A stretch of DNA of 64,000 nucleotides from Poa pratensis (GCA_947311845.1 CAMZMU010000071.1:20385399-20449398); one strand, 5' to 3'; shown: positions 30,672 through 43,711, counted from the first letter of the stretch. Notes: generated from the sequence alone by a model not told the origin. Numbers and translations: made by a program.

Positions 30672-33256
30672 ATAATGAACTCAAGCCGTCGTCATCCAAA
30701 CCTCCATCCAACACTTCACCAATTAGATGAGAAATAAGCTGACCATCTGATGTGGCAATCGCTTCTTCCTCATCGTCATAGGTGGCAGACAACCCAGTCG
30801 AGACTTTAGGAATAACCGTAAGACGGTCAAATTCCATATGTCTCAAGACCTTAGTTGAAACATTAACTTGCGAATGACTATTTCCAAGATTAAAACCTAC
30901 ACTACTCAGTTTTGAATGAATGGATTGCGGTGAAAAAGAAAGAAAAGATTTCGATTCCATACCAGAAAAGTCCAAGTTACGCGTCGCCTTGCGGCGCATG
31001 GCCTTCGTCATGGAATCCTCATCCGTGACGGAAGCACCATCCACATCCACCCCGAACCTGTCACTGCGGCGAGCCGGAGGGGTGGATGGCATGACGGTGC
31101 CTCCGCCCACACGCGTCGCCGTCGGAGTGGTAATGGCTTGGGCCGGCCTGGACGAAGAAGCAGCCTTCCCAGCCATCACCGCAGCGTCGAGCGGAGTCGC
31201 GTGAGGCGAGTGAGCCTGTGGCGGAGAAGGCCTCACTCGTCAACGCAGCGACGTAGGTCAGTCCATCCATAGGGGGCAGCGGCGAAGTAGAGGCCCCCTT
31301 GGAGACCGACCCATCGCAGCCCTCCTGGAGCACCATCCCCTCGGGGGAGTGAGCCAGACGCTGGACACCATCTGCAGCAGGGTCGAAGTCCGGCGCCGTC
31401 AGTCCACCTGGCACGAGCGGCCTGAACAACTCGACGGAGGAGGCGAGGTCGAAGTAGCAGCCTCCTCCCGGCCCAGCCCACCAATAGCCGGCGCTCCTGC
31501 ACTCCCGTCGTCCTGCGCGTCGAGGCCCAGGCCGACAAGCCCAGCAGCCGAAGGTGGGCTGCAGTCGGCCTGCCTTGGGCCGGACCAAGCTGCAGCAGCA
31601 GCTCCCAGGTCGACGTAGCCCTCCAACGGAAGCAGCCCAGGAGCAGCGACTCCCTCCCCGGCAGTGGAGGACGGCGACGAAGACTCCGGGGAAGGGCGCA
31701 GTAAACCCGGCGAAGAAACACGGATCAGCTCCACTATCTCCCGACCTCTGGGAGTACTCGGGTTAGCATTATACGGAGTGATAGCCATCACAGAAGCAAC
31801 ATGAGCACCGGGTGCAACTGACGTGTTAGCATTCAGAGTCTCGGACGATGTGCTACCATCAACGTCCATGTTGTTGGAGAGGGAACCGTTGGTGTTGCCC
31901 TGTCCCAAAGAACCCTCGAAGTCATGCTCCCTGGCCTCCTCATCATCGGCGTCGTCACCCTTACGGCGCCAAAAGAAGGGTACAAAGTTGGGATCCGGAA
32001 CAAAATCCGCCTTCTCCCGGCTGAAATAAAACCCGTACTCCTTGAGTCTCACCACACACGAAGCCCCAACATATGGACCATCATCTGCTGAGCGCTTTTC
32101 CAGCACCTTCGAATCCAACATGCCCACTAGAATGCGAACAATACCACGGCTCCGGTAGGTGACCAGATCCACGTCAAGCGTCGTCCCAATGAGCGTTCCC
32201 ACCGCCCAGAAACCAAGAAAGTGTCTCAGTGCGTAAGGAACGCCCTGAACATGAACCCAGACCTTCTCAAGCACTCTAAGTGGGACTGCATCATCACTGG
32301 ACTTCCAAACAGAGATAGTGGCCTGAGAATTAAAGGACGGAATATTCAGCTGAATCCCGTCTACCCTGTGGAGATCCTCAGCCGACGGAAACCCAAGGAG
32401 GAAAGCATTATCGCCATGGGGCAATGCCTCCCACGTCCACTGTGCCTTGTAACACACCTTGGATATCAGGAGCTGAATAGCAGCGGCGGGCACCGGGTCA
32501 CCCACAATCGAAATCAGAGCAGTGGGCGAGCTCGACGGAATCAGATGGGGCTTGTAGACACTGTCAGGAAACTGCACGAACATCGTCTCCGGAACGCCCG
32601 AGCCCGAGGTGAAGCAGGTGGGCTTGGGTAGCCGCAGCGTCGGACACCTCATGGTGGGATGCGCTGCATTATCACAAACTAGACAATAGTGTATTATCGG
32701 ACAAGCCTTAGTGATATGAGAATCTGCCCCGCACTTGAAACACTTGTTGCCTTTTTTTGCTTTGCCCTTACCCCCTGTCGAAGTCTCGGGCTGCTGCAAC
32801 GATGTTGTATCCGGCGAGCCATCAGCTGCTGCCAAGCCAGGGACCGGAACTGTGTTGTTGGCACTCGCACCCGGATGGCGGGAGACACCACCGCTAGCTG
32901 TCCCTGGTAACCACCGATCTGAGGAGCAACCAACGGCTGGGCGAACTGCTGCTGCAACAGGGGCTGCTGAAACGGAGCCTGAGCACCGTCTGCGGCCTCA
33001 TCATAGGTTGCGTCCCCGGCAAAGGATGCTGATACTGATTGCCTTGCTGACCCGCCTTGTTCTTTTTTCTCTTAGGGCGAGGAGCACCCTGCCCCGCCGC
33101 CGCCGGCGGCTGCTGACCCGGCTGCTGATACACCGGGTAACCCGGGTTCATGTACGACGGGGTGAAAGTCGGAGGCTGCAACGACGACGGCATGTACGCC
33201 GGCGGCCCGTACTGCATAGAAGGACGCTGCAAGGGCATCAGCGGCGTAGACGCCAC
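30559..33256 (-). pseudogene. LINE ORF1 (gag-like, zinc-knuckle protein), frameshifted
   Basis: The parts lie in several frames: 33256-32894 (Pro/Gln-rich N-terminus with KRKKNKAG), 32835-31399 (478 codons) and 31236-30559. The 478-codon part has CFKCGADSHITKAC and CLVCDNAAHPTMRC zinc knuckles, followed by a globular region with EKVWVHVQGVPYALRHFLGF, the RNA-binding type found in plant LINE ORF1 (DUF4283-like). The last part overlaps the start of ORF2 by about 110 bp. In family terms ORF1 coats the LINE RNA. Confidence 0.75.
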
Positions 33257-34490
33257 GCCCGGTCCCCGCCGACGTCCCCCCGAGGAAGAAACTGGCGGGG
33301 AGGGTCTGGCCCAGGCCGGCGCTCGCGATGGGCGCGGTCGGCGGGGGTTGAGGTCGCTGCTGCCCGGCAGCCGGTTGATGAAGACGAGGCTGCTGCACAG
33401 CCACCGGTTGCAGCGGGCGCGGCGCCCCCGCCCTTGGTCCTTGCCCCTGATGCGGCCTCGGCGGCGGAGCCCCTGACATCGTCCGCGGCGAGGCGGAGGC
33501 CACGACTTCCGCGAAAGAGCGACTCCCCCCGGCCAGAGGAGCAGGCGGCGCCGGGCTGGGGCTCACGGGACAAGCACCGGGGGCGGCTCGAGGCCGACGC
33601 GGACGGGCGTGAGGGCGACGGAGCGATGGCAGACGATTGCGGCGGCGCGGGCGTAGACGAAGAACGAGTCGGGGGCGGAGGGCAAGCGTGATTCCAGAAG
33701 GTGCCGATTCGACGGCGCAGATGCGCCCAGGGATCAGGACGGCTGGGATCAGCTGCGCGGGTGGGCCCCAGCTGCATGCAAATTTGAACCTGGACGCCCG
33801 CTTCCTGGTGCGGCAATGGCGGATCACGCCGCGTGATCTCCGCCACCACAGCCGCTGGCGCCGCCGTCTTCGCCGGGCTCGGAGAAGACCTCGCCTGCAG
33901 AGCCCGGTCAAGGAGAACACCAAGGACCGGCGGTGGCGAGACTCGCTTCGGAGGTAGAGGACCGCGCCATGCGCCCATCCTCGGCGGCGGCCGCGAGAAC
34001 CGCACCCTTGCCGGCGGAGACGGCGGACTCCGGCATCGCGACGCCATCTTCTCCACCGTCCGCGAGACCCTGCACACCGACACAAGCTTAGATTGCTCAC
34101 CTTGCGTCGCCGAAGCCCCGACTCCCACGTACGGCTCGCCGGCGTCGGGAAACCAGCGCCCTCCCAGAATGATTGGACGTGCTCCACGTCGGAACGGAGA
34201 GGACTCGAAGGTTCAGGGAGGTCTGCGCGTGGTTCCGCTGATTCCTCCAAAGAGGCCATGGCCACATGGACAGCGACGTGGTCGTCGTCAAGCCCGGATG
34301 GGGCGGCCGTCAGCCCGTCGAGGCAGGAGTAGCGAGAACCCGAGTAGCCCGGCGGTGCGAGCGTCTTCCGTCGCCGTCCCCCGGTCGTCGCCTTAGAAGG
34401 AGGCTCGTGGGCGGCCCAGAATCGACCGGCGAGGGGCGCCGCCGCGCGCCGCCCAGGTCGCCCAGATCGCCAGACCTCATCCAGACAACC
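33257..34490 (-). other. LINE 5' region (GC-rich)
   Basis: This is very GC-rich DNA with long accidental ORFs on both strands. It is the expected place of the LINE internal promoter and 5'UTR. No independent gene could be supported. Confidence 0.5.
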
Positions 34491-35070
34491 GTATGCATCA
34501 AATACCCACCGTTGTAACAAATCCTCATTGAACACGCCAAATCACCAGGAAAAAGGCACCATCTATATGCATCATGCAAGGCCAACGTTTATAGAACCAC
34601 AGGAAAACATTTGAAACATTGAAACATCATATGCCGCATTGGTCTTTGGACTAGCCCTGACTAACTACTAGTTGAATTTTGGCGTGGTGTCACGCCACGC
34701 CCTTGGTGATTTTTTTTGTGCAATATATATATATTTTTTTTTGTTAACCAAAATGTTGGCTAAATTGGAGTGGTGAAACACTTGTTTGTTTTCTTATGAA
34801 TAGGTAGCATTTTTTTTGTGTGCATTTCTGATATATTGTGTACAATATTCAAATGTTTGAACGTTTGAAGTGCTCAAACATGTTTGTATTTCAGCGTCAA
34901 TATTTAATTGAAATCAGAATAATCCATTTGAATTTGGTTCCACATTGGGGAAAGTTTGTTCGTGTGGTGTCGAAATGTTGGCCAAATTGAAATGTTTAAA
35001 TAAATTTGTTTTTGTTATGAGTGTACTGCAGTTATTTTTTGTGAGCATTTTGGTTTTATTTTATGGAATA

Positions 35071-35270
35071 TCGGAATATTCGTTCAAATGTTGGATAAAT
35101 TGCAACTTGCAAATATGTTTTTTTATTTTGTTATTATAAAGTGGAACAGTACTCGTAGTTTTTAGATATGAATCTCGGAATATTCGCGTAAATGTTGGAT
35201 AAATTGCAACTTGCAAATATGTTTTTTATTTTGTTATTATAAAGTGGAACAATACTCGTAGTTTTTAGAT
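35071..35270. repeat. 97-bp direct repeat pair
   Basis: Copies at about 35071-35167 and 35174-35270 begin tcggaatattcg, share tggataaattgcaacttgca and end gtagtttttagat. They differ at only a few positions. Confidence 0.85.
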
Positions 35271-36590
35271 AAATGACATCATTATTAAGTGAGATGCGAA
35301 GCATTTGGAGCATTGTAAAAAAATGGCTCCATTATCATTTGTTCAAGGAATTGGAACATTGCATAAATAGTACTTCCTTTTTGATGTTTTTTGTTGTTTA
35401 AACAAAGCTTGGAATATTTCATATTTATTTTTTTCTTTTGTAGATCGTAAAAAAATATTCGTTGAAATTAAATATAAACAGATCTTATATTCCATCATTT
35501 AGTAAACCCCATCCGGGACGTTGTGATTTGAAATGTTAAAATTCGTCGTAATTTGTCGTCCGGAGTAACTCCAATTTTTTTAGTGAATTTAAATGTTTAA
35601 GTGTGTTTGTAGTTTGACATAGATTTTTAATTAATCTACTTAATCAGGAGAAAAACACTATATAAGTATTTTGTAACTTTAAATCCATTTTTTTAGAAGG
35701 AATGCATTTAGGTTTTGTTGAAATGTTTGGTAAGTTGAGATGTTGAAAAATGTTTGTATATTGTCGCAAGTAGGTAGCATATATTTTTTGGTCATTTTGA
35801 TATATATTTTTTCATATTTTTTTGATGGCTATTTTCTTTAAACTACTGATTGTGTGATTTTTTTTTGGGAATTAGTTAATTTATATTTGGAAGAAGCGCA
35901 ACTGAATTTCGTATGTTGAGGAAGTTAATTCTGGTTATTTCCAAAATATTTTTTTCAAATTGAGTCCATAATTAGAGGGCATGTACTGTGTGAGCATTTG
36001 TTAAATTCCGCTCCACATACTTAGGGGAAGTTCATTTGGAATTTTTGTAAATGTTCACCGGTTCAAAATATTCGAACTTTTTTTTTCCATAAATTATGTT
36101 TGCATTTTAGCATAAATAGTTGGCAGTTATTTTTCCTGAACATGTTTGTATATTTTTTAAGTATCTATTTTTTTGAAGCATATTGTAATATTCGAATATG
36201 TTTTTCTTTTTTTTCCATTAACATTTAATTTAAGTCTTTAATGTGTAGAAATGCACATTTGTTCAGCTAGATTTTATATTAGGCAATGTTCATTTGCATT
36301 ACATCGAATTATTTATGAATTTGAAATGTTCATTTTGAGGCCTTTATTAGAGGGAATGATGACATGAACATTTATTAAAAATTCAACTTCACATAATTAG
36401 AGCATTTGCTTCACATAATTAAAGCATGTGCATTTGGATTTTCTCCTAATATCCACCAATTTTAAAAGTTCAAATTTGTTAGTTCCGTGGCATTCAAGTA
36501 AAATTGACAACATAAATTGGAGACAACCCCATAAGTTCATAAGTTAGTTGTTTAGTGCTTTTATATAAACATGATTCAAAGTTATTGGAA

Positions 36591-38590
36591 CATGCATGAA
36601 TTTGACATAATCAAATAGTTTACATTTTTATGAAATTTTTTACATATTGAACATTTTTTTTTTGTGAATTGTAGATGAAAACATATGAATTTTATGAAAT
36701 TTAACATTTTTATGTAATTATTAATTGCCTGACAGGTGGGTCCCGCGATGACGTAGGCATGTAATGTTAGCATCCAAATGGTGGGGGAAAAAAGTTGAAT
36801 ATTTCAAAAAAAAAATCTTAGCATAAGTATTTTGCGTGTATCTTTCTGATTGTTTTCATTTTTTTCCAACGGATATATTCAGAGATATTGATTTACACTT
36901 TGTTTGAATTTGAAAAATCAGTGAAAGTGGGAAGCTATTCGTATTTTTTTTTCAAATGCTCAGATTTGGAAACAATTGGAAATTTTGAAGTTTAAATTTT
37001 GAATTTTGGTAATGTGGCATAAATAGTGAAGTTTTTTTTTGTGTTAATGTTGACATATTGTCATATTTGTGAATACGGTGGTGGGAGAAACTCAAATTTG
37101 GAGCTGTGCACATTCAAAAGTTGTTTAGATTTTGAATGTACCGAAATTAGAAAGGAGAAGTTTACATTTACAAATTAATTGTAATTTGGTTAAATAGGGT
37201 AGGTTCACACGTGGGAAATTGTAACGGTTTCTGAAATTATTCCTGAGAAGAAAAAAAAATCTGATATATTTTAGAGTATTTCCAATTTTTAAGCTATTTG
37301 GAATGTTAAAAAAAGTTTTTGTTTGTTTGTCAATTTGTAATTGAAGTCCATAATGAGTGCGAAAGCACATTTCTTTAACTTAATTCCATAATTATAGAGT
37401 TTGTTTTGTGAAATTCAATTCCATATATTTGTCCATATAATTGGAGCAAGTGCATTGTTTTTTTTTTCCAAATTGTGGCCAAGTTGAAATGTTTTGTTCA
37501 TATAGTGTAGAATATTTCAAATTTAAAAGCAAATTGGAATGTTTTAAGATGTATTTTTTATTAACTTTTAATCTAAATCCGTAATGAATGGAAATGCACA
37601 TATATTCAGTTGAATTCCATATTTTTTTTAAAATATTCAAGTGCATACAATTTTCCACATAGTTGGAGTGAGTGCACTTTTGTTTTTCCATTTTTTTTAA
37701 TGTGAGTTGGAATGTTTAATTATGTCTATAGTTTGTCCTAATTAGTTAGCAGTTTGTTTTATGATTAGTTTGAACTATTTTCCTTTTTTCTTCCGATAGA
37801 AAGATTTGAATTTTCCTGAGTTCGTAACATTATTTGTTTTCTGCAATTATCATTTTCTAGAAATTCCTGTGAAAAGGAAGAAACACTAACAGGTCGGGCC
37901 CACTGTGACATTGGTAAACATGCATGAATTTGACATAATTAGACAGAAATATTTTTGCTGAACATTCTGATATATCATTTGCATTTTTTATCATGTGTGA
38001 CATGATAAATTAGGGAGTTCATTTTAAACTTAGGAAATGGATAATAATTTAAATGGGGTCCAAATACCACTAAAAGCAACATTTGGAACAAACACTATAA
38101 TTAAAGGAAGTGGCATTTTAGTAATTCGACATAAATAAATGATAAAGTATTCGTCTTTGGTGATTTTGCAATTCACTTCAAATTCACGTGTTATCAATAA
38201 AAACAATACCGGAAAGGAAGGAAATAATGAACACATGGTATAATGCAATGCGCATACAAACATGTATAACATGATAAATTAGGGGGTTCATTTTAATCCC
38301 TAGAAGATGGATAATAATTTTAATGGGGCCCAAATACCACTAAAAGCAACATTTGGAACGAACCCCATAACTGGGAAAGTGGCATTTTAGTAATTATAGG
38401 CAAGTCTTAATTTAAGTTGTTCAATCATGCATGAATTTATCATAAATAAGTAGTTTATATTTTTCTGAACATTTTGGTATATTATCCATAATTTCCTGAA
38501 TTACAGATCAAAAGATATGAGCTTTACAAATTTGAGCAGTTTTTGTAATTATTAAAAATTTGACAAACGGGACCGCATGTCAATGGCTTG
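36591..38590. repeat. About 165-bp module repeated 1.8 kb apart (third partial copy between)
   Basis: Copies at 36591-36760 and 38426-38590 both run from catgcatgaattt, through an atgaa/gagctttA-rich middle and gtaattatta, to gacaggtgggtcccgc-like DNA. A partial copy starts at 37919 and is preceded by aacaggtcgggccc. The last GGTGGGCCC motif is at about 38631. Confidence 0.65.
38001..38396. repeat. 127-bp direct repeat pair
   Basis: Copies at 38001-38127 and 38270-38396 share catgataaattaggg, then ccaaataccactaaaagcaa and gtggcattttagtaatt, about 90% alike by eye. Confidence 0.85.
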
Positions 38591-38640
38591 TTAATTATGA
38601 AATTCTTTACGGAAATTAAAGAGGCTGACAGGTGGGCCCG

Positions 38641-38832
38641 CCGTGGCGTCACAGCTGGCGTCAGCGACGCAGACGCTGGCGCCGGCGGCTCGGCACGGCG
38701 GCTCTGCCGAGCTTGTGCTCGGGCAGGGGAGCACGCCCGCGGCGCCGGGGATACGCGGATCCGCTGGAGAGCGTCGAGGGGAGGCGAGTGGCGGCGGAGG
38801 GAGCCATATAGTCGCCGGAATTGGCCGGCGGC
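38641..38832. other. GC-rich segment, left half of the LTR insertion target
   Basis: This is strongly GC-rich with CpG-rich coding-like composition. It is continuous with 45544 onward once the LTR element and one gcggc duplication are removed. The joined minus strand carries an Arg/Ser/Pro-rich open stretch (45792-45536 continuing into this segment) with no domain I recognise. Confidence 0.45.
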
Positions 38833-40447
38833 TGGTGGCTCTAAGTTAATAGTGCCAGAAACAATGCTTGTACGTCACACGTCAGTTGGGAACCCCAAGA
38901 GGAAGGTATGATGAGTGCAGCAGTAAGTTTTCCCTCAGTATGAAACCAAGGTTTCAATCCAGTAGGAAAACGTTTGCTTCGAAGGTGTTGGTGAAGGAGT
39001 GTAGTGCGGCGCAACACCAGGGATTCCGGTGCCAACGTGGAACCTGCACAACACAATCAAATTACTTTGCCCCAACTTAACAGTGAGGTTGTCAATCTCA
39101 CCGGCTTGCTGAAAACAAAGGGTTAAACGTATCGAATGGAAAATGATGTTTGTTTGCATAAAACAGTAGAGAACAATGATTGCAGTAGATTGTATTTCAG
39201 ATGTAAAAGAATGGACCGGGGTCCACAGTTCACTAGTGGTGTCTCTCCAATAAGATAACTAACATGCTGGGTAAACAAATTACAGCTGGGCAATTGACAA
39301 TTGATAAGTGCATATAACATGCATGTGTGAGCTGTGGTGTCTACTATGAGATTCATTTGGGCATTACGACAAAGTACATAGACCGCTATCCAGCATGCAT
39401 CTATGCCTAAATAGTCCACTTTCCGGTTAACATCCGTACCCCTTCCAGTATTAAGTTGCAAGCAACAGACAATTGCATTAAGTAATGTGCGTAATGTAAA
39501 CAATACATTCATCCTTGAATAAAGCATTGCTGTTTTACCCCTAGTGGCAACAACACATCTACAACCTTAGAACTTGCTGTCACTATCCCAGGTTAAATAG
39601 AGGTTGAACCCAACTATCATGCATAAATACCCCCTCTTGGAGTTACAAGTATTCACGTGGCCAAGGCTTCAACAAGTAACGGAGAGCATGCAAGATCACA
39701 AATGACATAGACATGATAATATAATATTCAGCTCCACATAGGTATCAATATAAGTCAGATCCCAGCAAACACAACATGTAGCATTACAATAAGATGATCT
39801 TGATCATGATAGGCAGCTCACAAGATCTAAACATGATGGCACAAGTGGAGAAGACAACCATCTAGCTACTGCTATGGACCCATAGTCCAAGGATGAACTA
39901 CTCACGCATCACTCCGGAGGCGGGCATGGCGATGTAGAGCCCTCCGGTGATGATTCCCCTCTCCGGCAGGGTGCCGGGAAGAGCTTCAGAACCCCCCGAG
40001 TTAGGGTTGACGACGGCGGCGGCAGCGAATATGTTCTGGATGAAAGGCTCGGTGTTTTAGGGTTTTCGCGTCTCGGGGAATAAATAGGCGAAGGGGCGAT
40101 GTCGGCGGACCCCCGAGGGGCCCAAACCACCAGGCGCGGCTGGGCCCACTGCCGCGCCCCTGGTGGTTTGGCCACCTCGTGGCTCTTCGTCTCTCCTTCG
40201 GACTCCGTGTACGTGCTGGAAAAATAGGGACTGGCCTTTTGTTTCGTGCAATTCCGAGAATATTTCCAGAAGTAACTTTCTGAAACCAAAAACAGCAGAA
40301 AACAGGGAACTGGCACTGTGGCATCTTGTTAATAGGTTAGTCCCAGAAAATGCATAAAAGTGATACGAAGTGTATATAAAACATGTAGCAAATGGTATAA
40401 TATAAGCATGGAACAGCAGAAATTATGGATACGTTGGAGACGTATCA
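38833..40447 (-). repeat. Long LTR (3' in element sense)
   Basis: Compared with the other LTR it lacks the outermost three bases (starts tggtggc versus tgttggtggc). It has an expanded segment near 40120-40190 with an inverted caccaggcgcgg/ccgcgcccctggtg pair, and a few substitutions. Confidence 0.9.
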
Positions 40448-43102
40448 AGCATCCCCAAGCTTAGTTCTACTCGTCCTCGAGTAGGTAAAACGATAACAAC
40501 AAATAATTTCTGAGGAGACATGCTTTCACACAATCTTGATCAATATATTGCAAGGCTCATGTCATGAATGAAGTGACTCAAAGCAATGATCTATAGTTTG
40601 CTAACAAATAGATAAAGAGTAAACAATGAATCATATAAGCAAAAACTTTTCATGAATAGTACTTTCAAGACAAGCATCAAAAAGTTTTGCATAAGAGGTA
40701 ACTCATAAAGCAATAGATTCAAAGTAAAAGGCATTGAAGCAACACAAAGGATGATTAAGTTTCAGCATTTGCTTTCAACTTGTAACATGTATATCTCATG
40801 GATAGTTGTCAACATAAAGCAATATAACAAGTGCAATAAGTAAATATGTAAGAATCAATGCACACAAAGTTGACACAAGTGTTTGCTTCTAAGATAGAAA
40901 GGAGTAGGTAAACTGACTCAACATAAAGTAAAAGATAGGCCCTTCGCAGAGGGAAGCAGGGATTAAATCATGTGCTAGAGCTTTTTAAGTTTTCGAAAGC
41001 ATATAGAGAGCACAAAATAAGTATTTGAGAGGTGTTTGTTGTTGTCAACGAATGGTAGTGGGCACTCTAACCCCCTTGTCAACCAGACTTTCAAAGAGCG
41101 GCTCCCATGAAGGACGTTATCTCTACCAGCAAGGTAGATCATCCCTCTTCTCTTTTGTTTACACATGTATTTTAGTTTCTTTATAGATGACACTCCTCCC
41201 AACCTTTTGCTTACACAAGCCATGGCTAACCGAATCCTCGGGTGCCTTCCAACATTCACATACCATGGAGGAGTGTCTATTGCAAAATTAAGTTGCTTAC
41301 TGATAAATCAGGGCAAAACATGTGAAGAGAATTATTAATGAAAGTTGTAATTAATTGGGGCTGGGCACCCCGTTGCCAGCTCTTTTTGCAAATTATTGGA
41401 TAAGCGGATGTATATGCCACTAGTCCAGGTGAAAGTCTGTCAGAAGTAAATGACAAGATTGAAAGATAAAACACCACATACTTCCTCATGAGCTATAAAA
41501 CATTGACACAAATAAGGAGTAATAAAGTTTTGAATAGTTTAAAGGTAGCACATGAAATATTTACTTGGAATGGCAGGAAATACCACATAGTAGGTAGGTA
41601 TGGTGGACACAAATGGCATGGGTTTTGGCTCAAGTTTTGGATGCACGAGAAGCATTCCCTCTCAGTACAGAGTTTAGGCTAGCAAGGTTGTTTGAAGCAA
41701 ACACAAGTATAAACCGGTACAGCAAGAATCACATAAAAACATATTGCAAGTATTATAAGACTCTACACTGTCTTCCTTGTTGCTCAAACATTTTACCAGA
41801 AAATATCTAGACCTTAGAGAGAACAAATATGCATCCCAAGTCTCAACAAGCTCTACGGTAGTTCTCCACTACTAGGCTTTAACTACATGATGCAAGAGCT
41901 TAAACATGATCTACTTGAGAGCTCAAAACAATTGCAAAGCATCAAATCAAAACAAGACAATGATCTACAAGAATGCATATGTCTTTTCCAATACCAACTA
42001 CTACATGTAGCATTTTCTTTCTTCCAAACAAACACCAATAATTTATTTAAACATAAACTCTCCAAATGATAATATAATGCAGCAAGAGAGTATTTATAAA
42101 CAAGTGCTAACAGCTCGAAGAGATGCATGAAAAACAGGAGCTAAAAGCACTGCAGTAGCTAGTTAAGAATACTCAACAAATATAAGTGAAGAACATGAGT
42201 ATTCACATGAAAAAGCGGAGCGTGTCTCTCTCCCACACAAGGATTGCTAGGATCCGAATTTATTCAAACAAAAACAAAAATAAAAACACACAGACGCTCC
42301 AAGTAAAGCGCATAAGATGTGAAAGAATTAAAATATAGTTTCACTAGAGATGACCTGATAAGTTTGTTGATGAAGAAGGGGATGCCTTGGGCATCCCCAA
42401 GCTTAGACGCTTGAGTCTCTCTGAATATGGTTGGGATGAACCACGGGGGCATCCCCAAGCTTAGGCTTTTCACTCTTCTTGATCACATAATATCACCCTT
42501 CTCGCTTGATCCTTGAAAACTTCCTTCACACCAAACTCAAGACAGTTCTCATTAGAGGGTTAGTGCATAATCAAAAATTCTCATATTCTGTAATGATACA
42601 ATCAATCCCAAAGCTTCTGGACATTAGCTACAGCCACCAATGCTTTGTGGAGCAAAGAAATCCACACAAACACAGTAAAAGAGCGAATGCAAAACAAAAG
42701 GCAGAATCTGTCAAAAACAGAACAGTCTGGAATGACGAATTTTTTCGAGGCACTTAAGTTGCTCAGATGGATCTGGCCTAAAATAATGAAAGTTGCGTAC
42801 ATATCTCAGGAATATGCGTGATTTTTCTCAGAATTTTTTGAATTTTCTACAGGGAGATAAGCTCAAATCCGTGACAGCTAAAAATCTGTCACTGCGCAGA
42901 AATCCAAATCTTGCATCAACTTTCAATATAGAACTTTACTTGGCACAACATTGCGATAAAATAAAGATACAAAGGAGTTGCTACAGAAGTAACAAAACTC
43001 CTTGACTCAAAGAAAACAAAAATAACAGCAAATAAAAACGATGGGTTGTCTCCCATAAGCGCTTTTCTTTAACGCCTTTCAGCTAGGCGCAGAAAGTGAA
43101 AA
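40448..43102 (-). other. Internal region of the long-LTR element without coding sequence
   Basis: No gag-pol motif is present in any frame. The polypurine-tract core (plus strand catccccaagctta) occurs three times: at the LTR border (about 40450) and again near 42392 and 42450. The remainder is A-rich. Confidence 0.6.
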
Positions 43103-43711
43103 TCAAGTGTTGTCAAGAGAAGAAACATCAACGGAGAGTTTAGAAGTTTTCTCAACGATGCATTGCACTTTATCTATGTAAGTTTCAGAAACTCCCCTTT
43201 CATTACTTTTAGGTAAACTATCCTCATCAAATAAATTTTCAGGCACAATCCAATTAAAGTTCTTTTCTAGTGCCTCATGCATTCCTGCAATCTTAAAAGG
43301 AATTGGTATTTTATTCTCTCCTTCATAACTAGTTTCTTTAGTGTACTTGGATCTTTCCTTCTCTAATTTTTCAAGTATATTGGCGATATCAATGTAATAA
43401 CCAAGCATCCTATATCGCATAAAAACTTTTCTAGCTTCACTAGCTACATCTCCAAATTCTTTGAGAAGGGTTTCTAAAACAAAATCCTTCTTTTCCCCCT
43501 CTTCCATATCATGAAGTCTAAGAAACATATGCTGCATTATAGGGTTAAGGTTAACAAACCTAGCTTCAAGCATGTGGACTAAGGAGGCAGCAGCAATTTC
43601 ATAATTAGGGGCAAGTTCTACCAAGGATCTATCTTCAAAATCTTTCAGCTTGCTAACATGACTAAAAAATTCTTCAATGTTGTCTCTTCCAATGATAGAC
43701 CCACTACCCAC
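43103..43711 (-). CDS. ORF of unknown function in the long-LTR element (202 aa)
   Basis: This intact ORF lies about 230 bp inside the 5' LTR in element sense, where gag would be. The protein is rich in charged residues. It has IEEFFSHVSKLKDFEDRSLV near the start, a helical middle with HMFLRLHDMEEGEKKDFVLE and RYRMLGYYIDIANILEKLEK, and an acidic Ser-rich end. It lacks a CCHC knuckle or any enzyme motif. An ORF of this kind at this position is consistent with a gag-derived or element-specific packaging protein; that is inference. It is the only sizeable ORF of the element. Confidence 0.55.
   Translation of the reverse strand: MGSGSIIGRDNIEEFFSHVSKLKDFEDRSLVELAPNYEIAAASLVHMLEARFVNLNPIMQHMFLRLHDMEEGEKKDFVLETLLKEFGDVASEARKVFMRYRMLGYYIDIANILEKLEKERSKYTKETSYEGENKIPIPFKIAGMHEALEKNFNWIVPENLFDEDSLPKSNERGVSETYIDKVQCIVEKTSKLSVDVSSLDNT

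Larger units (their letters stand above)
26755..34490 (-). mobile_element. Degenerate L1-type LINE (non-LTR retrotransposon), near full length
   Basis: On the minus strand the order is a GC-rich 5' region, ORF1 with zinc knuckles, ORF2 with AP endonuclease, reverse transcriptase and a zf-RVT C-terminal domain, then a 3'UTR ending ...aataaaatccctttatcaa near 26755. The 3' end type is common in grass LINEs. Multiple frameshifts interrupt both ORFs. The expected poly-A tail is not evident; the bases beyond the end are T-rich in element sense. The 5' boundary is estimated. Confidence 0.88.
34491..38640. repeat. 4-kb AT-rich block with diverged internal repeats
   Basis: No ORF of interest occurs here; the DNA is T/A-rich with runs of T. 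It holds direct repeats at three scales, listed separately: a 97-bp pair, a 127-bp pair, and a module of about 165 bp in two or three copies up to 1.8 kb apart. A small palindrome (ggcgtgg-tgtcacg-ccacgcc, about 34681-34701) marks its left side. It runs into a GC-rich segment at 38.62 kb, so it may be part of one large element of unknown class. Confidence 0.55.

Noticed and set aside
33072..34535. 487-codon minus-strand ORF at the LINE 5' end
   Set aside because: It is GC-driven and out of frame with the zinc-knuckle ORF1. It shows no motif and lies in the expected 5'UTR.
36000..38600. Long non-coding RNA or miRNA precursor in the AT-rich block
   Set aside because: The repeats are direct, not inverted, and no stable long hairpin or promoter was found.
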